Source: Pseudomonadota bacterium (GTDB lineage Bacteria > Pseudomonadota > Alphaproteobacteria > Rhizobiales > Rhizobiaceae). From it: a DNA stretch of 64,000 nucleotides. Position numbers and translations under genes: made by a program. Each line of letters begins with the position of its first letter. The first letter of the stretch is position 1. Under the pieces are notes generated by a model, which was given only the letters and a program-made list of their open reading frames with translations, was not told the DNA's origin and searched no databases. Of the stretch, positions 60,514 through 64,000 are shown in pieces. The stretch is taken from positions 124,001-188,000 of the forward strand of contig JAEXYH010000069.1 in assembly GCA_023451735.1 (NCBI GenBank). The letters are read 5' to 3'.

Positions 60514-61623
60514 ATGGCGGAAAAGACGGGCGGGGTGCGTGACCTGGAGCGGGAGGATCTGCTTTCCGTCGCCGAGCTGTTCCAGAAGACATTCCGGAAC
60601 TCGCAGCCTATTCGCCCTTCGATGATCCAGTATCTCAGTGAGGTGTTCTTCGATCACCCCTGGTATGACGAGGAAATCCGCTCCAAGGTGTTCATCGACG
60701 CCAGTGGTGGTGTTCAGGGCTTTATCGGCGTCTTTCCATCGCGGCTTGAGATCAACGGCCGTCCCATCCGCGCGGCTTTCGCTGGCTCCATGATGGTCGA
60801 CCGGCACGAGCAAAACCCGCTTGCAGGCGCGCGCCTTCTGCGCGCCTTTTTGACCGGACCGCAGGATATTTCTTTGACGGAGACGGCCAACTCGCTGGCG
60901 CTCGGCATGTGGCAGAAGCTCGCCTTGCCATTGGATATCGCCTACAGCCTCAACTGGTTGCGCATTTTGCGTCCCAGCGGCACCGCCGTTCAGGTTGCCG
61001 AACGTGGTCTGAAAGTCGCGCGCTATCTGCGCCCGGTGGCGTCGCTTTCCGATGGCCTGATCGAGCGCATGGGCGTGAAGTCGTTTCGGGCATCGCCGAT
61101 CCATGGGGCCGGACGAGTGAATTTCTGGGATGCTTCAAGGGAAGAATTTGCCGAGGCAGTGCTGAAACTGTCCGAACTCTTCCCCCTGCGCCCGCGATGG
61201 GACCAGGCTTCGCTGGACTGGTTCATGGACCACGCGCAGCAAAAGCGTCAATTCGGCAAGCCCTCATGGCGTATTGCCGAATCCCGCAATGGCGAACTGG
61301 TCGGTTGTTACGCCTATTATGGTCGCCCGCGCGGCATAGGCTGGCTGTTGCAGGCCGTATGCGCTCCGAGTATCGCCGGGGAACTTGTCGATGATCTCTT
61401 TGCCCATGCCGATGCTGCAGGCTGCGTCGCCATCCGCGGTGCCGGTCATCCCTGGCTGACGCCCGAACTCATCAGCCGCAAGACGCTGTTTTACGGTCGC
61501 GCCTTTTTCGTCGCCCATGCCAAAGACAAGAGCCTGTTGGAGCCGATCAGAGCCGGTGAAGCCCTGATCAGCGGCCTTGCGGGGGAAAACTGGATGCGCC
61601 TGATCGGCGACGATTTTGACTGA
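60514..61623 (+). CDS. GNAT/FemAB-like acyltransferase-fold protein
   Basis: The 369-residue protein begins VRDLEREDLLSVAELFQKTF, the usual opening of a GNAT domain, followed by VQGFIGVFPSRLEINGRPIRAAFAGSMMVDRHEQ, which matches the central strands. A second half (about 225-365) may be another GNAT-like fold, as in FemAB proteins. ATG at 60514 has GGGGA about 9 bases upstream; starts at 60484 and 60499 are possible. No catalytic residue can be named. It ends 6 bases from the convergent NadE-like gene, which suggests a functional neighbourhood with the acyl-adenylating enzyme beyond. Confidence 0.72.
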   Translation: MAEKTGGVRDLEREDLLSVAELFQKTFRNSQPIRPSMIQYLSEVFFDHPWYDEEIRSKVFIDASGGVQGFIGVFPSRLEINGRPIRAAFAGSMMVDRHEQNPLAGARLLRAFLTGPQDISLTETANSLALGMWQKLALPLDIAYSLNWLRILRPSGTAVQVAERGLKVARYLRPVASLSDGLIERMGVKSFRASPIHGAGRVNFWDASREEFAEAVLKLSELFPLRPRWDQASLDWFMDHAQQKRQFGKPSWRIAESRNGELVGCYAYYGRPRGIGWLLQAVCAPSIAGELVDDLFAHADAAGCVAIRGAGHPWLTPELISRKTLFYGRAFFVAHAKDKSLLEPIRAGEALISGLAGENWMRLIGDDFD

Positions 61624-61629
61624 GTTCCG

Positions 61630-62628
61630 TTAATCCAGCATCGTCGTAGGCTGGGCATGCAGGTAGTCGGCCACTTTCCGCTTCGAGCCGATATTGCGCC
61701 ACACCGCATCCACCTGATCCGGGGTAAGTCCGGCCGCATCGGCGGTTTCCTCGCGGGAAATGCCGTTGTCCAGTGCGTAGAGGCAAATATCCATCCGGTC
61801 GTAGGGAAGCGAGAAATAATATTCGTCCTGGCCCTGAGGCAGCGACCATGTATCGGTTGTCGGCGGGCGGCCACGGATTTCCTCCGGCACGCCGAGCGCT
61901 TCCGCCAACTGATAGACCTGGGTCTTGTAGAGATGCGCGATCGGCTTGAAATCGGCTGCGCCATCGCCGTTCTTGACGAAAAAGCCCTGGTCGTATTCCA
62001 GTCGGTTCGGTGTACCGGCGACGGCAAAGTTTAGCCGGTCGGCATGGTAATATTCGATCTGCTTGCGCGTCCGCTGTTTCATGTTGGCGGCAGCGATCAT
62101 GCCGAGATAGACGTCGAGCGGCATCCGATGGCGGCTCTGCTCGCCGACCGGATTGGCGACCACCAGCCAGGAGATGTTATAGCCGCGCCCGGTCAGCGCG
62201 TCTTCAAGCACCACCTTGCAACCCCAGTGCTGACCAAATTCGGGTACGACTTGACGGATGAAGCCGTCGCGGCGGGCATAACAGCCTTGGGCGGCAAGCG
62301 AAGGCCCGATATCTTCCAGCACCGTTTCGATGCCGACCGTTTCAGCCAGAGCCTTGCCGAGCCGCAGGCTGTCCGGATCGCTGTCATGTTCGGGCATGAA
62401 CACGCCGGTCACCTTGCCGGTGCCGAGTGCGCGGGCGCAGAGCGCCGCTGTCACACTGGAATCGATGCCGCCGGAAAGACCGAGCACCGCGCCGCGTTTG
62501 CGCAAATCCTTCAACACGGTCAGGCGCAGCCAATCGCAGATACGCTCGATCTCCGCTTCCGCATCAAGCACGAGGCTCCTTGCGGAAAACGCGGCAGTCT
62601 TTTTCAGTACGGCGGGGGCGTTCGTCAT
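61630..62628 (-). CDS. NadE-like ammonia-dependent NAD synthetase
   Basis: The 332-residue protein has the PP-loop GLSGGIDSSVTAALCARALG (SGGIDSS at 52-58) and the NadE blocks AGTPNRLEYDQGFFVKNGDG and DFKPIAHLYKTQVYQLAEALG. The glutaminase (nitrilase) domain of the long glutamine-dependent NadE is absent. The C-terminal TDTWSLPQGQDEYYFSLPYD differs from ordinary NadE, and the chain is about 55 residues longer than short NadE. Its ATG overlaps the stop of the acyl-adenylating gene by four bases, so they are translated together. It could make NAD, or it could be a relative that adenylates and amidates another acid. Confidence 0.82.
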   Translation of the reverse strand: MTNAPAVLKKTAAFSARSLVLDAEAEIERICDWLRLTVLKDLRKRGAVLGLSGGIDSSVTAALCARALGTGKVTGVFMPEHDSDPDSLRLGKALAETVGIETVLEDIGPSLAAQGCYARRDGFIRQVVPEFGQHWGCKVVLEDALTGRGYNISWLVVANPVGEQSRHRMPLDVYLGMIAAANMKQRTRKQIEYYHADRLNFAVAGTPNRLEYDQGFFVKNGDGAADFKPIAHLYKTQVYQLAEALGVPEEIRGRPPTTDTWSLPQGQDEYYFSLPYDRMDICLYALDNGISREETADAAGLTPDQVDAVWRNIGSKRKVADYLHAQPTTMLD

Positions 62629-64000
62629 GCAGCGTTTTCCTTGATGTCGGATGCGGGCGGTTCTGAGGTCGATGAGTCTGCGGTCAGTCTGATCTTGCCG
62701 GTGCTCGTCTTCGGCAGCGCGTCGCGAAACTCGACGCTCTTCGGCACCATGTAGTCTTCGAGGCTGAGTGCGCAGTGGCGCAGTATTTCCTTTTCGGAGA
62801 GTTCGGCCGATGGCTCCAGCGCTACATACGCACGGATCAACTGGCCGAAGACCGGGTCGTCGATGCCCGCGACGGCCGCCTCGCGAATGCCGGGCAGGGC
62901 ATAAAGCACCCGCTCCACTTCCTGCGGGCTGACCTTTTCGCCCCGTGTCTTGATGATGTCGTCGCGTCGGCTGACGAAATAGAGAAAGCCGTCTTCGTCG
63001 GTCGTGAACAAGTCGCCCGTATAAAGCCGGCGGTTGCCACTGACGGAGGTGACGTTCCTCACGCTTGCCGGATCGTCTCGCCAGTAGCCCGTCATCACAT
63101 GCGGGCCTTCGACCACAAGTTCCCCGGTGACGCCCGGCGGCACTGGATTGCCTGCCTCGTCGATCACATAGGCCTGACCGCCCGGAATAGCGCGGCCGAC
63201 CGAAAGCGGCCGATGATCGGCTTCGTCTGCAGGCAGGTAGCTTGCTCTGATACATTCCGTCTGGCCGTACATCAGGAAAAGCCGGCTTTCCGACAACAGT
63301 TCGCGCAGGCGCTGCGTGGTGGAGGGCGGCATGGCGGCGGCGGCGCTGGTGATGTAGCGCAGATCCGGCAGGAAACTCGGCGCCAGATCCTGCATGCCGG
63401 CGATCAGCGCCGCCATGGCGGGAACGATCGGAAAACCGGTGGCTCTCGTTTCCACCAGCCGGGCAAGCACCTTGCGCGGAAAGGCAAAGCTCTTCTCCAG
63501 AACCAGAGTGCCGCCGACCATCACCATCGTTAGGATCTGGGTGATGCCATAGCCGAAGGAGATCGGCAGGACACTCAACACGATGTCGCCGTCTGTGTTT
63601 TCCAGGTAGGTGCTGATCGAGCCGCAGGCGGCCAGCAGGCTGGCATGGCTATGCATCACGCCCTTCGGCGCGCCGGTTGAGCCTGATGTGTGGATCAGGA
63701 TAGCCAGTGTTTCGCTGTCCGTTTGCCGCGGCAGCTCCACTTTGCCGTCATGATCGACCAGTGCTTCATACGCCAGCTGGTCTCCCGCGACACCGGCTGG
63801 CGTTGCGCCGAACGAGATCTTGAGAGGGGGGCGATCCGCAGTGCTCGACGCGGCATCCACCACGCCACAAAACCGTGTCTGCGTGAAGATCGCAAAAGGC
63901 GTCGTGCTGTCTATGATGGCGCGCAGCTTGTCCTGCTTCATCGAGGCATGTAGAGGGCAGGGCACGGCGCCAGCTTTCCAGGCAGCGAAAAACGCCACCA
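62625..64000 (-). CDS. AMP-dependent acyl-CoA synthetase/ligase (partial, start beyond window)
   Basis: The visible 457 or so residues lack the N-terminus, which lies beyond 64000; the frame is open to the edge and a GTG at 63998 is internal to the family sequence. The AMP-binding loop is IHTSGSTGAPKGVMHSHASL, then MYGQTECIRASYLP, YTGDLFTTDEDGFLYFVSRRDD and the C-terminal Lys in LPKTSTGKIRLTAD. It resembles medium-size acid-CoA ligases or carrier-protein loading enzymes. It overlaps the NadE-like gene by ATGA, so the pair is coupled. Confidence 0.88.
   Translation of the reverse strand, partial: VAFFAAWKAGAVPCPLHASMKQDKLRAIIDSTTPFAIFTQTRFCGVVDAASSTADRPPLKISFGATPAGVAGDQLAYEALVDHDGKVELPRQTDSETLAILIHTSGSTGAPKGVMHSHASLLAACGSISTYLENTDGDIVLSVLPISFGYGITQILTMVMVGGTLVLEKSFAFPRKVLARLVETRATGFPIVPAMAALIAGMQDLAPSFLPDLRYITSAAAAMPPSTTQRLRELLSESRLFLMYGQTECIRASYLPADEADHRPLSVGRAIPGGQAYVIDEAGNPVPPGVTGELVVEGPHVMTGYWRDDPASVRNVTSVSGNRRLYTGDLFTTDEDGFLYFVSRRDDIIKTRGEKVSPQEVERVLYALPGIREAAVAGIDDPVFGQLIRAYVALEPSAELSEKEILRHCALSLEDYMVPKSVEFRDALPKTSTGKIRLTADSSTSEPPASDIKENAA

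Overview
The window is a stretch of core chromosome from an alphaproteobacterium of the Rhizobiaceae (Agrobacterium/Rhizobium/Neorhizobium type). The gene order mutS-glnD-murJ-trpS, the chain tsaB-rimI-fur-plsC-miaB-phoH-ybeY-corC-lnt-praR-metK, the rpmH-rnpA-yidC-engB cluster, the hsp20 gene with a ROSE-type leader, the chemoreceptor ending in DWEEF, and six copies of a rhizobial palindromic intergenic repeat all point there. No insertion sequence, prophage, CRISPR array or plasmid-type gene was seen. The species cannot be fixed from sequence reading alone.

Layout. 1-10.3 kb: mismatch repair (mutS), a GreA/GreB-like protein, a MYG1-family protein, a membrane-anchored AraC-type regulator, the PII uridylyltransferase glnD and the lipid II flippase murJ. 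10.4-13.5 kb: an M15-type peptidase, a VOC-fold protein, trpS and a universal stress protein. 13.6-26.2 kb: a long co-directional run for Fe-S scaffold, t6A modification, protein acetylation, metal regulation (Fur/Mur), phospholipid synthesis, tRNA thiomethylation, RNA processing (PhoH/YbeY), lipoprotein acylation, then praR, metK and trmB. It is broken only by a 936-bp repeat-rich gap at 16.6-17.5 kb.

26.2-43.8 kb: heat shock (DUF1150-hsp20 behind an RNA thermometer), nucleoside and ribose salvage, rmuC, def-fmt-truA, the lysine branch (dapE-dapD), a LOG-family protein, a periplasmic EF-hand protein, a HAD nucleotidase, an EamA transporter, argB, a short orphan anti-sigma-like protein, and engB-yidC-rnpA-rpmH. 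44.2-54.7 kb: signalling (chemoreceptor, histidine kinase, diguanylate cyclase) mixed with tRNA-Arg(ACG), a hydroxyproline dehydratase-like enzyme, a Sel1-repeat protein and the pyrimidine genes pyrC and pyrE. 53.8-64 kb: fructokinase and pgi, a lipoprotein alpha/beta hydrolase, an acyl-CoA ligase, a PRC-barrel protein, and at the right edge a GNAT/FemAB-like protein beside a coupled NadE-like/acyl-adenylating pair that runs off the window.

Most of the window is housekeeping. The parts most worth a second look are the ROSE-type thermometer before hsp20, the repeat-built gap between plsC and miaB, the anti-sigma domain protein without a sigma partner, the dispersed palindrome family, and the edge cluster of acyl-AMP ligase, NadE-like synthetase and GNAT protein, which may be the start of an uncharacterised acyl-amide pathway.
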